NCBI GenBank assembly: GCA_016927115.1
Contig: JAFGNH010000044.1
Span: forward strand, 1 to 43,678
Reading direction: 5' to 3'
DNA length: 43,678 bases
Source of the DNA: Anaerolineales bacterium
GTDB taxonomy: Bacteria > Chloroflexota > Anaerolineae > Anaerolineales > E44-bin32
The position numbers were made by a program, and so were the translations under genes. The notes beneath the pieces are model-generated. The model was not told the origin of the DNA. It was given only the letters and a program-made list of their open reading frames with translations, and searched no databases. The first letter of the stretch is position 1. Each line of letters opens with the position of its first letter. Below, piece by piece: positions 7,818-16,018 of this stretch.

Positions 7818-8873
7818 TCAGGAAGCAGCTGTATTCCCTTTCTTCATAAACAACGCCTCTTTCTCCGTTTCAGAGAGAAACGCCACCGCCAGAGCATTCT
7901 GCTGGAGAATCCGGGTTTGCTCGCGCGTGATGCCCGCCTTCGGAGCTGCAACCTCATACTCATAACGCAGGTCGATCCCACTGATACCCGGATCATCTGT
8001 ATTGATCGTTGCCATGAGCCCTTTTTCAAGGAAGATACGCAGAGGATGACTCGCATAATCCGCGACCGAACTGGTCTGTACGTTGCTGGTGAGATTGGTT
8101 TCGATTCCTATCCGCTGCTCCCGCAATACATCCACCAGTGCCGGATCTTCCAGCGCATGGATACCGTGGCCGATCCGGTTTGCCTTGAGATCTCGCAGTG
8201 CCTGCCAGATACTCTCCGGCCCAGCCGATTCGCCGGCATGTACTGTGATGTACCAGCCGGTATCCCTTGCCTTCTTAAAATGCTCCGAAAACATTTCTGC
8301 CGGATACTTAATTTCATCCCCTGCCAGATCAAGTGCAGTAATGGAATCACGATGTGTGAAAAGCGCCTGGAACTCTTTCCAGCCTTCTTCAACCCCATAG
8401 GTTCGGCTGATAATTCCAATGAGATTTACTCCCACGCCAGAATCATGTTGTGCCGCTTTTACCCCTGCAGCCACTGCTTCCACTACATCAGCTGGATTCA
8501 ACCCATGGCCTTTTGACATAAACGCCGGGCTGAAACGCAGTTCCAGATAATCGATTCCTTCCTTCGCCGCATCTTCTACATTTTCATACGCAATCCTGTA
8601 GCAGGCTTCCGTATTTACCATCACCGCTGTCATCCAGCGGAACTTTTCGAGAAAAGCCATCACACCAGGTTGATTTTCTGTGATCTGCACTTCCCTTCGA
8701 ATTCCTTCAGCATCCCACGCAGGCAGCGGGATCCCATGTTGCCTTCCGAGGTCCAGGATGGTCTCTAACCGTACCGAACCATCAAGATGACGGTGCAGAT
8801 CGATCAGCGGCAAATCAGAGTGAATCATACTTTCACTACCCGCCCCTGGCTGCCTGTTTTTTACACTTTCCAT
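7818..8873 (-). CDS. add: Adenosine deaminase
   Basis: 351 aa from the ATG at 8873, which has AAGGAG seven bases upstream; the open frame extends to 8939 without a better start. The enzyme hydrolyses adenosine (and deoxyadenosine) to inosine and ammonia in the cytosol. The zinc-site motif LHRHLDG (His27, His29) follows a ~20-residue N-terminal extension. Other visible active-site motifs are VHAGESAGPESIW (zinc His plus catalytic Glu region) and TINTDDPGISG (zinc Asp). Length matches the ~340-residue family. The BMP nucleoside importer downstream on the same strand suggests uptake followed by deamination for purine salvage or nitrogen supply. Family members with aminodeoxyfutalosine or adenine specificity cannot be fully excluded. 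Confidence 0.9.
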   Translation of the reverse strand: MESVKNRQPGAGSESMIHSDLPLIDLHRHLDGSVRLETILDLGRQHGIPLPAWDAEGIRREVQITENQPGVMAFLEKFRWMTAVMVNTEACYRIAYENVEDAAKEGIDYLELRFSPAFMSKGHGLNPADVVEAVAAGVKAAQHDSGVGVNLIGIISRTYGVEEGWKEFQALFTHRDSITALDLAGDEIKYPAEMFSEHFKKARDTGWYITVHAGESAGPESIWQALRDLKANRIGHGIHALEDPALVDVLREQRIGIETNLTSNVQTSSVADYASHPLRIFLEKGLMATINTDDPGISGIDLRYEYEVAAPKAGITREQTRILQQNALAVAFLSETEKEALFMKKGNTAAS

Positions 8874-8904
8874 CGGTTTTCTCCTTAAAACGCAGTCAAC
8901 CTTT

Positions 8905-8933
8905 TTTATATAATTCCGCTGGTTGCCATACAA
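8905..8933 (-). promoter_or_regulatory. Candidate sigma-70 promoter of add
   Basis: On the minus strand TTGTAT (8928-8933) and TATAAA (8905-8910) are separated by 17 bp. The -10 matches 5 of 6 and the -35 only 3 of 6 consensus bases. The start codon lies about 30 nt beyond the -10. Confidence 0.45.
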
Positions 8934-9041
8934 TACCATGAAACAAGCCCTTTCTGCTGTTTTTTTATACCTCCCGGGTTTCTCCTGCCCTCCAGTTTTT
9001 CCCTCCTAATCGGACGACATAACTTGCATACTTGCCGGCGA

Positions 9042-9050
9042 TGGTATACA
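9042..9050 (+). promoter_or_regulatory. Candidate extended -10 promoter of the GGDEF gene
   Basis: TGGTATACA fits an extended -10 (TGn plus TATACA at 9045-9050). A TTGCAT at 9024-9029 gives only a 15-bp spacer. A transcript from about 9057 would exclude a start at 9024 and supports 9090. Confidence 0.3.
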
Positions 9051-9089
9051 CTTTTTCCGTCAGTGAAAGAATGGAGTTATCGTCGAGTC

Positions 9090-10589
9090 ATGAATGCAAA
9101 CAAGGATACTTTCGACAGCAGCTCTTTTCCGGAACCCGGTCAGAAACAGTCCTTTCCAGGCCCCGAATGGGCACAGCAGGAAGCGCTGGTGCCCGAAGTT
9201 CCGACTGATTCTGATATTCAGTCGAAGCCGGATTCTCCCGTATTACTGGCAGACTCAGCTCTTCAGCGTTTCAGTTCCCTCGATGATCTTATTCTGATCC
9301 TGGACCGTGACGGATTGATCCTCGAAGTTAATAAACCAGCCCTCAAACAACTGGATTACACACTGACCGAGCTTGCGGGAACTTTCATAAGCTGTCTCTA
9401 CCCTGCTGATAAAACAGAGCGAGTTAACTCCCGTCTCAGGGCAATGTCTCTCCAGAACAGTGCATCCTTTATTGAACCTGTCCGGACAAAGGATGGCTTC
9501 CTGGTACCGGTTGAAACCCGTCTTTCCTGGGGCAAATGGCAGGAAGAGGACGTATTGTTCTGGGTATCCCGGGGCATTCACGCGGTGGAAAGCAGCGACC
9601 GTGAAGTCAGAGCCCACGCCACCGAATTCTTCGAGACAGTTTACAGCACCGCTGCGGTACCGATTGTGTTTTTCGATCTTGATGGGAAGATCCTGCAGAT
9701 GAATCAGGCTTTCGAGGAGCTGATCGAGGGTTCCCGTGAAGAGCTTCTCCAGAACCAGTTTCAAAACTTTCTTCCACAGGAAGATATCCTGCTGCACAAA
9801 CAGCGTATTCAACAGATCATTTCCGGAAATACCAGCCACTCACAGCAATATGAAGCGCAAATCTGTTCCAACAGTGCAACAATACATGTTAATTGCCTGC
9901 TGCTGATGATCAGGGGACAGAACGGGAAACCCCTCTACTTCATCAATCATATGCAGAATGTAACCCAACAAAAAAAGTATGAAGAACAGCTTCAATACCT
10001 GGCCACGCATGATCCCCTGACCGATCTGCCTAATCGTACCATGCTCCAGGACCGCTTCCAGCATGCCGTCAGCATCGCCAAACGACACGGAAAACTGATC
10101 GGCCTGGTATGCCTGGACCTTGATGATTTTAAACTGATTAATGACACCTACGGGCATGAAATCGGTGACAGGCTTCTCATTAACATCGCAGGAAAATTGA
10201 GCTCTGCTATCAGGGAAAGTGACACTATTGCCCGCATTGGCGGCGATGAATTTGTAATCCTGCTGGAAGGCATTGTGAATTCAAGAGATGCTTTGAAAGT
10301 CCTTGAAAAAACATTGACTATGGTGTCGGAACCCGTATTAATAGACGATCACCTTCTTGCTGTCTCTGCCAGTGCTGGAATCAGCACCTTTCCCTTCGAT
10401 GGTGATACGCTCGCCCAGCTTCTTCGTGTGGCTGACTTTGCCATGTACCAGGCAAAGGAGATGGGCAGCGGCCGGATTGGTTTACCGGATTTCCTGACAA
10501 CCAGCGAGCAGCTCTCCTTATTTAACCTCAGTGAATTGGAAGAACCGGAGCAGGATCCTGAATCCGGCCTTTCCCTCACTAGCGGCTGA
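9090..10589 (+). CDS. PAS-PAS-GGDEF diguanylate cyclase
   Basis: 499 aa from the ATG at 9090; the frame is open from 9024 but lacks a better ribosome-binding site there (GGAG lies 13 bases before 9090). After a disordered N-terminus come two PAS domains: roughly residues 55-165 (SLDDLILILDRDGLILEVN) and 185-310 (AAVPIVFFDLDGKILQMNQAF). A GGDEF domain fills 320-475. The active site GGDEF at 384-388 is intact, and RESD exactly five residues before it matches the c-di-GMP inhibitory I-site (RxxD). It should make c-di-GMP from two GTP with product inhibition. There is no signal peptide or membrane segment, so it is cytosolic, and PAS ligands are unknown. No EAL domain. Confidence 0.9.
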   Translation: MNANKDTFDSSSFPEPGQKQSFPGPEWAQQEALVPEVPTDSDIQSKPDSPVLLADSALQRFSSLDDLILILDRDGLILEVNKPALKQLDYTLTELAGTFISCLYPADKTERVNSRLRAMSLQNSASFIEPVRTKDGFLVPVETRLSWGKWQEEDVLFWVSRGIHAVESSDREVRAHATEFFETVYSTAAVPIVFFDLDGKILQMNQAFEELIEGSREELLQNQFQNFLPQEDILLHKQRIQQIISGNTSHSQQYEAQICSNSATIHVNCLLLMIRGQNGKPLYFINHMQNVTQQKKYEEQLQYLATHDPLTDLPNRTMLQDRFQHAVSIAKRHGKLIGLVCLDLDDFKLINDTYGHEIGDRLLINIAGKLSSAIRESDTIARIGGDEFVILLEGIVNSRDALKVLEKTLTMVSEPVLIDDHLLAVSASAGISTFPFDGDTLAQLLRVADFAMYQAKEMGSGRIGLPDFLTTSEQLSLFNLSELEEPEQDPESGLSLTSG

Positions 10590-10608
10590 CATCGCATGCC
10601 CACAAGCA

Positions 10609-10640
10609 AAAGAGCGCTGCTTTTTCAGCCAGCGCTCTTT
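10609..10640. terminator. Bidirectional terminator between GGDEF gene and pepF
   Basis: AAAGAGCGCT (10609-10618) and AGCGCTCTTT (10631-10640) form a 10-bp stem with a 12-nt loop containing a T-run. It lies between convergent genes and has A-rich/T-rich ends on both strands, so it can serve both. Confidence 0.6.
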
Positions 10641-10685
10641 GATATTCAGACACATTCAGAATATGACAGGACCCCTGGGCAGGGT

Positions 10686-12482
10686 TCAGGCAAGCGCTTC
10701 AAGCTGGCCGATAATCCCACTGAGGACTTCAAATGCAGCTTCCACTGGAGCCGGCGTAAGCAGATCCACCCCCGCCCTCTGCAGCGCTTCGATCGGATAC
10801 AGCGAACCTCCTGCTTTCAGAAAGCCCATGTAGTCTTCGACCGCATTTTCCTCTCCACTCAGGACTCGGGCAGCCAGAGCATGGGCCCCGGAAATCCCTG
10901 TAGCATACTGATATACATAATAATCCTCGTACAGGTGCCCGAACGATGCCCACATCATACCAAGGAGGTCCGGATCGTAATCCATTTCCCCACCATACCC
11001 TTCCTCAAACAACTCAACCGTACGCTTCATAATACAATCTGCCGTGATTCCCTGACCGCGCTCCACCCGGCGGTGCAGATCCAACTCGAGGCGGGCCAGC
11101 GTGGGCATGAGGAAAAAGTAGCGGTGGAAATTACTCATCGCCTCCTCAAGCACAGCAATCCGCAGCGCAGCATCGTCACGTTTCAGCAAGCTGTCACGGA
11201 CGAGAGCCTGATGGAAGTTTGAGGCTACTTCGGCAGCGAACAGCGAGTACTCCCCATAGAGGACAGGTTGATTCTGCCAGGCAAGATACGAATGCATCGA
11301 GTGCCCCAGTTCGTGAGCCAGCGTACTCAAACTTAGTAATGTATCGTTGTAGCTCATGCAGATGAACGGGTGGGTGCCATGTGTACCATAGGAAAACGCA
11401 CCGGCCTGTTTGCCATCGGTGGGATAGACATCCACCCAGCGCTCTTGCTGAACCCCGCTGCGGAGAGTTTCCACATAGGCTGCACCCATTGGTGCCAGGC
11501 CTGCGGTGATCCATTCCAGGGCCTGATCATACAAAATTACAGGCTTGGAGTCTGAAAGCGGCGCCCAGATATCATACGGATGCAAGTGGTCCACACCCAG
11601 CAATTTACGGCGAATGCGCCAGTACCTGTGCCACAATGGCAGGTTCTTCTGGAACGTGTTGATCAGGTTGTGGAATACTTCAACTGGAATGTTATCGGCG
11701 GAGAGCACACCGGTGAGTGAATCAGGAAAACGACGAACACGGGATTTAAAGACACACTGTTTGATAGAAGCCGCAAGGTTCGCTGCCAGGGTGCTGCTGT
11801 GCGCCCGATACTCACCATGGTAACTTTCCCAGGCAGATTTCCGCAGCGCCCGGTCGGGCTCATTGAGCAACCTCTGAAATGTACCCTGTGAGACTATTTT
11901 CTCCTCGCGATCGGAATCTACCGCAGGCGGGAAAACAAAGTCCGCATCCGTCAGCATACCGTATGTCATTTCCACTGCGCTGAACGGATCCATAACCATT
12001 CCAAGAACCTGTTCTACCTCCTCCGAGCGGACATGATCCCTCTTTCGGAACAGGTTGTTGAAGTAGTGCTCCAGATAAGCAAGGGATTCATTCTCTTTCA
12101 CCCAGGTGTTGAGCATAGCCTCATCCAGAGAAAGCAGCTCAGGCTCAAGGAACGCGAGTACCCCCATACTGCGGGCGCGAAGGCCCTGCGCCCTGCTGAG
12201 CATTTCTGCCGGAGTCTGATCACGCGAATTCACACTGTGAGACATGGCGGCAAAGAAAGTTACCTTACCCAGTCGCTTCATGTAACCTTCAATTAATTCG
12301 AAGGCTTGCTTCAGCGAGTCCGGAGTGTCGCCAAGGGTGCCCTTGAGGGCAGAAATTTCCGGAAGTTCGTTCTCCAGCTGTGTAAACGCCTGTTCCCACG
12401 CTTTCCAATCAGAAAAAACGCTTTCCGCATTCCAGCGATAGGCCTGTGGTATCTTGTCCCTGCTGGTTTTTATTTCAGTCAC
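10686..12482 (-). CDS. pepF: Oligoendopeptidase F (M3 metallopeptidase)
   Basis: 598 aa, the usual family length. The start is a GTG at 12482 with AAGGAG seven bases upstream. The zinc site HELGH is at residues 390-394 (LAHELGHSMHSYLA), with the expected third ligand Glu in SLFAAEVASNFH about 28 residues later. The N-terminal helical half (KVTFFAAMSHSVNSRDQTPAEM) and the PYDIWAPL segment are typical of PepF. The enzyme cleaves short peptides (about 7-17 residues) in the cytosol. It lacks a signal peptide. It is a single-gene unit facing the GGDEF gene. Confidence 0.95.
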   Translation of the reverse strand: MTEIKTSRDKIPQAYRWNAESVFSDWKAWEQAFTQLENELPEISALKGTLGDTPDSLKQAFELIEGYMKRLGKVTFFAAMSHSVNSRDQTPAEMLSRAQGLRARSMGVLAFLEPELLSLDEAMLNTWVKENESLAYLEHYFNNLFRKRDHVRSEEVEQVLGMVMDPFSAVEMTYGMLTDADFVFPPAVDSDREEKIVSQGTFQRLLNEPDRALRKSAWESYHGEYRAHSSTLAANLAASIKQCVFKSRVRRFPDSLTGVLSADNIPVEVFHNLINTFQKNLPLWHRYWRIRRKLLGVDHLHPYDIWAPLSDSKPVILYDQALEWITAGLAPMGAAYVETLRSGVQQERWVDVYPTDGKQAGAFSYGTHGTHPFICMSYNDTLLSLSTLAHELGHSMHSYLAWQNQPVLYGEYSLFAAEVASNFHQALVRDSLLKRDDAALRIAVLEEAMSNFHRYFFLMPTLARLELDLHRRVERGQGITADCIMKRTVELFEEGYGGEMDYDPDLLGMMWASFGHLYEDYYVYQYATGISGAHALAARVLSGEENAVEDYMGFLKAGGSLYPIEALQRAGVDLLTPAPVEAAFEVLSGIIGQLEALA

Positions 12483-12562
12483 AATTCACTCCTTCTGCTC
12501 TGGTCTTGGGTATCATTATAGCCTTTGAGGAACTATCCGGTAATTATTTACGGCATGAAAGT

Positions 12563-12595
12563 AAAAAATGGCTGCCGGAAATGCATGGCAGCCAT
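12563..12595 (-). terminator. Rho-independent terminator of the lipoprotein gene
   Basis: ATGGCTGCC and GGCAGCCAT form a perfect 9-bp stem with a 10-nt loop. On the minus strand it is followed directly by TTTTTT. It begins 24 bp past the stop codon of the lipoprotein gene. Confidence 0.8.
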
Positions 12596-12618
12596 ATTGG
12601 CAAAATTCGGGCAGGATT

Positions 12619-13917
12619 TCAGGGTATGCTCTGATAACTGGAAACAATCTGCAGCAAGATCTCCCTGGTCTTCATCAGGTAATCCTCATAGGTGGCATCA
12701 GTGCGAGGAGCAGCACCGTACTGGATTCTCATACCATTTTCCAACCGCACAGTCATGGTCTCATTATGACTTTCCAGGGTTTCTGCACCTGCATAGAATT
12801 CAAATCCTTCTGCCTGTACCATCCCATCGTCAACAGAGACCCATTCTTCCTTATCTGTGAGCTCACCGACACCCACACCGGTACGGGCACAGGTAGCATA
12901 CCGCCCCCCGTCATCCATAGGCGCTCCAATCAGCACACTCCCCAGGCTGTATTTAATTTCCAGACACAGCCAGGTTCCGTATTGTTCCTCCAGCATGCTG
13001 AAATACTCGTCCAGGCTGACACCCTCGGGTACTTCAGCCGGGTCAAAACCCTGCGGTCCGATCCAGTTCACCTCTGCATCCTGCGGCGCTTTAATTTGAT
13101 ATCCGAATAGTTCATTTGTCAGCACCTGCCAGTCAGCAGTCGGATCAAATGTTTCGTCGGCTGCCGGTGTTGGCACATCCTGTACCGCTGGGCCGAGAAC
13201 TTCCAGCTCTGTCGCCTGAATCCGGGTGGCATTGACATCCGGGATTCCGGTAATCAGCTCACCGGAAACCTCAACAAGGTTCTGTGAACCGGCAAGCTCC
13301 TCCAGCCGCTGCAGGACAGCTTCATCATTGCTGTGGATGCTGTACCACATTGGAAAGTCGCCCTGCAATATAAAAATGAAGCTCTTCCCCATGTTGAAGG
13401 TGGAAGTAGTCAGGAAACCGCGCCAGTTTTCCACAGGTTCCGGGTCAAACATGATCGAGCCATAACGCATACGGTCGACAGTCAGCTGGCATCCACCGTA
13501 ATCGGCACCCTCACAAACCAGAGTGCCCCATACCTGGACAAAATCTTTCGGCGGCTCCGCATCCCGCAGTCCGGCGATTTCGTCCTCGAGTTCAGGAGTT
13601 GCGCCCACCAGGCCGACTGCTCCTACGCCCTCCGGCTGCAGCAGCAGGAAATCATCAAACTCGGCTCCATCCGGTAAGCTGATGATTTTCCCTGCCCACG
13701 CAGTCACAGTTATCGGACCCTGTTGCGGACCAGCCTCCTCAGACAGGCTCTCATCCTTGCTCGACAATTGCATATTATTTTCATCCTCCAAAGCCTGTAC
13801 AACACTTGCATCTGCAGTGGGGGCAGCAGTCGATTCCACCCCGATCTGCAGTATGCCGCAGGCGGATGCCAGCGGCACAGCCAGAACAATCAGTAAAATA
13901 TGAAATTTCTTAGTCAT
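12619..13917 (-). CDS. Lipoprotein of unknown function
   Basis: 432 aa from the ATG at 13917, preceded by GGAGG at good spacing; the frame runs open to 13947. Residues 1-20 form a lipoprotein signal peptide with lipobox LASAC. Low-complexity residues follow. The region about 55-240 looks like two beta-rich modules (ITVTAWAGKIISLPDGAEFDDFLLL; VWGTLVCEGADYGGCQLTVDRM), possibly OB-like. The C-terminal part (about 260-430) begins VLTNELFGYQIKAP, resembling extracytoplasmic PsbP-like or DUF domains. It contains several Cys (GTLVCEGADYGGC, YGTWLCLEIKY, YATCART) that may form disulfides. No enzyme motif recognised. It sits 160 bp downstream of the sensor kinase gene on the same strand. Confidence 0.75.
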   Translation of the reverse strand: MTKKFHILLIVLAVPLASACGILQIGVESTAAPTADASVVQALEDENNMQLSSKDESLSEEAGPQQGPITVTAWAGKIISLPDGAEFDDFLLLQPEGVGAVGLVGATPELEDEIAGLRDAEPPKDFVQVWGTLVCEGADYGGCQLTVDRMRYGSIMFDPEPVENWRGFLTTSTFNMGKSFIFILQGDFPMWYSIHSNDEAVLQRLEELAGSQNLVEVSGELITGIPDVNATRIQATELEVLGPAVQDVPTPAADETFDPTADWQVLTNELFGYQIKAPQDAEVNWIGPQGFDPAEVPEGVSLDEYFSMLEEQYGTWLCLEIKYSLGSVLIGAPMDDGGRYATCARTGVGVGELTDKEEWVSVDDGMVQAEGFEFYAGAETLESHNETMTVRLENGMRIQYGAAPRTDATYEDYLMKTREILLQIVSSYQSIP

Positions 13918-14077
13918 TTCTTCCTCCAGACAGGTAGTGAACACCACTTTAATGCGGTGATGTTCCAGGTTCTATTCTGGAGAATAGCAGCCTGATGTTA
14001 CCAACCTGTTACCAGCATTACACATTGTGGTTACCGATCCGGGGTTTCAAAGCCATCTTTGCAGACATCCAGATGAT

Positions 14078-14971
14078 TCAAACCGGCAGATGAATCACAA
14101 ATACCGTACCGGAACCCTTGCGGCTGCGTACCGAAACCTTGCCATTGTGACGCTGAACGATCGCGCGCACCAGAGCCAGTCCCAATCCACTGCCAGGGAT
14201 ACTCCGGGTTGCGCGGGCGCGGTAGAGTTCATCCCACACATACGGGATTTCATCATCCGCGATACCCGGCCCTGTATCCGCTACCTCAATCGCCACACTA
14301 TTCTGATCCTCAAAAGCCCGCAGCTCAATTGCGTCGCCATCCTCGCAGAATTTTAACGCGTTTTCCAGCAGGTTAAATACCGCCAGTAGAAGCAGGTCCG
14401 AATCACCCTGTACCACCGGCAGCGGCCAGGGTGCACGGGGAACCAGCAGACTGATCCCGATATTCCCGGCTTCCGGCCGGGTACGCACACTTTCATAAGC
14501 ATCTTCAAGCAGCGCCGCTACGTCGATTGTATCCAGTTCAAGCGGCCGGGTTTCAAGATCAGAGAGTTTGCGCAGATCAGCGATCAAACGGCGCATACGC
14601 TGAACCTGATCCTCGACACTTGTCAGTGTTTTTTCAAGAGCCTGTTTTTCAGAAGCAGAGCGCAGATTGGCCAACCCCGCAAGAACAGCAGTGATCGGGT
14701 TTTTCAGCTCATGATCCAGCCTGCTGAGAAAACGCCTGCGATCCTGCGCTGCACCTGAAAGCAGATTCTCCTCACGTTGATCCACCCACAGGAAGAAATA
14801 CTGGCCCGTACCAACCAGAATGCTGAGAAACCCGCCAATCAGCAGTAAAAGGGTGCCGGTATCCACACGTGCATAGAGAATCGGGTTGGAAGGTGAAAAT
14901 AGATTCATCCAGATGCTGATCAGCAGGCCCAGCAGCAGAGGCAGCAAGAAAAGTAAACGCCGCCAGTTCAT
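14078..14971 (-). CDS. Sensor histidine kinase with two membrane segments and minimal external loop
   Basis: 297 aa. Two N-terminal membrane helices (about residues 6-24 and 37-62) flank a loop of only about a dozen residues, so there is no periplasmic sensor domain. The layout suits an intramembrane-sensing kinase. HisKA follows with phospho-acceptor His87 in SRLDHELKNPITAV. HATPase_c follows with N box FNLLENALKF, G1 ADTGPGIADDEIP and G2 GSGLGLALVRAIV. It lacks HAMP and PAS domains. The start overlaps the stop of the response-regulator gene by 4 bp (ATGA), so the pair is coupled. The signal is unknown. Confidence 0.93.
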   Translation of the reverse strand: MNWRRLLFLLPLLLGLLISIWMNLFSPSNPILYARVDTGTLLLLIGGFLSILVGTGQYFFLWVDQREENLLSGAAQDRRRFLSRLDHELKNPITAVLAGLANLRSASEKQALEKTLTSVEDQVQRMRRLIADLRKLSDLETRPLELDTIDVAALLEDAYESVRTRPEAGNIGISLLVPRAPWPLPVVQGDSDLLLLAVFNLLENALKFCEDGDAIELRAFEDQNSVAIEVADTGPGIADDEIPYVWDELYRARATRSIPGSGLGLALVRAIVQRHNGKVSVRSRKGSGTVFVIHLPV

Positions 14972-15684
14972 GCTTTCCCCTCCACAGCGGCAACAAAGCG
15001 ATAGCCCATACCCGGTACGGTTTCAATAAAGCGCGGATTAGCGACATCATCTTTTAGCACACGGCGCAGTTCGGCAATACGGGTATCCACTGCACGGGTA
15101 CCCACCGGGTAATCCCAGCCCCACACCACATCCAACAGCCTGTCGCGGCTGACCAGCTCATCCGGATGTGTCATCAGATACTCCAGCAGGTGCAGCGCTC
15201 GCGGGGTAAGTGTGATTTCATCTCCGGCGGCAGTGACTCTGCGAGCACGCCGGTCCAGGCTGAGCCCCGGACAGGTAAGTATAGATGCGGATGCCAGCGG
15301 CAGCATACCAGGCCGGACACGCCGCAGCACAGCTTTCATCCGTGCGGTCAGCTCCTGTGGATCAAACGGTTTATTAAGGTAGTCATCGGCGCCTTCTTCC
15401 AACGCCATGGCTCTCTCCGTCGACTCACCCACCTGTGTGAGCAGAATGATGGGTATCCAGTCCCCGCTCTGCCTGATCCGGCGGAGGGTTTCCCTGCCAT
15501 CAAGCCTCGGCATCAACACATCCATCACGATCAGGTCAGGCTGGCCGCTGGCGAGAAGGTCCAGCGCCTGCTGACCATCACAAGCAATGCTGACCTTGAA
15601 CCCGGCCCTGGTCAGAAAAGGGGCCAGGTTATCCGTAATTGCCGGCTCATCATCGACCAGCAGCACATGCACCCGTTCTTCCAT
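14968..15684 (-). CDS. OmpR/PhoB-family response regulator
   Basis: 238 aa from the ATG at 15684 with AGGAG five bases upstream; the frame runs open to 15774 but lacks a better start. The receiver domain (residues 5-120) has acidic pocket Asp11/Asp12, phospho-acceptor Asp55 (IVMDVLMPRLDG), Thr in ILLTQVGE and Lys in LNKPFDP. A C-terminal winged helix of the Trans_reg_C type follows (ALHLLEYLMTHPDELVSRDRLLDVVWG; VDTRIAELRRVL; VPGMGYRF). It should be phosphorylated by the kinase encoded downstream. A promoter with a palindrome at its start site precedes it, possibly for autoregulation. Confidence 0.95.
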   Translation of the reverse strand: MEERVHVLLVDDEPAITDNLAPFLTRAGFKVSIACDGQQALDLLASGQPDLIVMDVLMPRLDGRETLRRIRQSGDWIPIILLTQVGESTERAMALEEGADDYLNKPFDPQELTARMKAVLRRVRPGMLPLASASILTCPGLSLDRRARRVTAAGDEITLTPRALHLLEYLMTHPDELVSRDRLLDVVWGWDYPVGTRAVDTRIAELRRVLKDDVANPRFIETVPGMGYRFVAAVEGKA

Positions 15685-15703
15685 GAATGCTCCTGTCAGA
15701 CTC

Positions 15704-15721
15704 TCCGTACTATTGTACGGA
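15704..15721. promoter_or_regulatory. Palindrome at the response-regulator transcription start
   Basis: TCCGTAC and GTACGGA are perfect 7-bp arms with a 4-bp spacer. The site begins three bases after the -10 hexamer of the minus-strand promoter, so it covers +1. It could be an operator or a 5'-UTR hairpin close to the Shine-Dalgarno site. Confidence 0.45.
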
Positions 15722-15724
15722 TTA

Positions 15725-15753
15725 ATCATAGTCCTGTCACAAATTTTCGCCAA
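15725..15753 (-). promoter_or_regulatory. Sigma-70 promoter of the two-component operon
   Basis: On the minus strand TTGGCG (15748-15753) and TATGAT (15725-15730) are spaced by 17 bp. They match 4 of 6 and 5 of 6 consensus bases. The response-regulator start lies about 35 nt past the predicted transcription start. Confidence 0.55.
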
Positions 15754-15949
15754 GAAAGACTGCAGCCGTTGCAAGGGCCCTCATTGCTGAAAATCAGGTA
15801 CCGGGTTCTGTTGCGTTTTCTCTGACGGACACCTTTCTGAGTTTTTCAATACTGGAGTTGGTTGAACCGTCGCGGAGAAGAATAACCATGGGAACACGCG
15901 ATCCATCGTCCACTGAGAGTAGAGGAATCGTCCTTAAGTCCGGGAGCAT

Positions 15950-15981
15950 AGAGAAACAAAATAAGGGTGCAAAACACCTTT
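15950..15981 (-). terminator. Weak intrinsic terminator after sufB-like gene
   Basis: On the minus strand AAAGGTG and CACCCTT pair with one mismatch around a TTTTG loop. ATTTTGTTTC follows. It lies about 40 bp past the sufB-like stop codon. Confidence 0.4.
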
Positions 15982-16018
15982 GCCCTGGAATGGTGTAAAC
16001 AGCAGCGCAGGATACGGC

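Larger units (their letters stand above)
15685..16018. other. Intergenic region between sufB and the response regulator
   Basis: No gene recognised. It contains the two-component promoter and palindrome (15704-15753) and a possible sufCB terminator (15950-15981). Confidence 0.5.
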
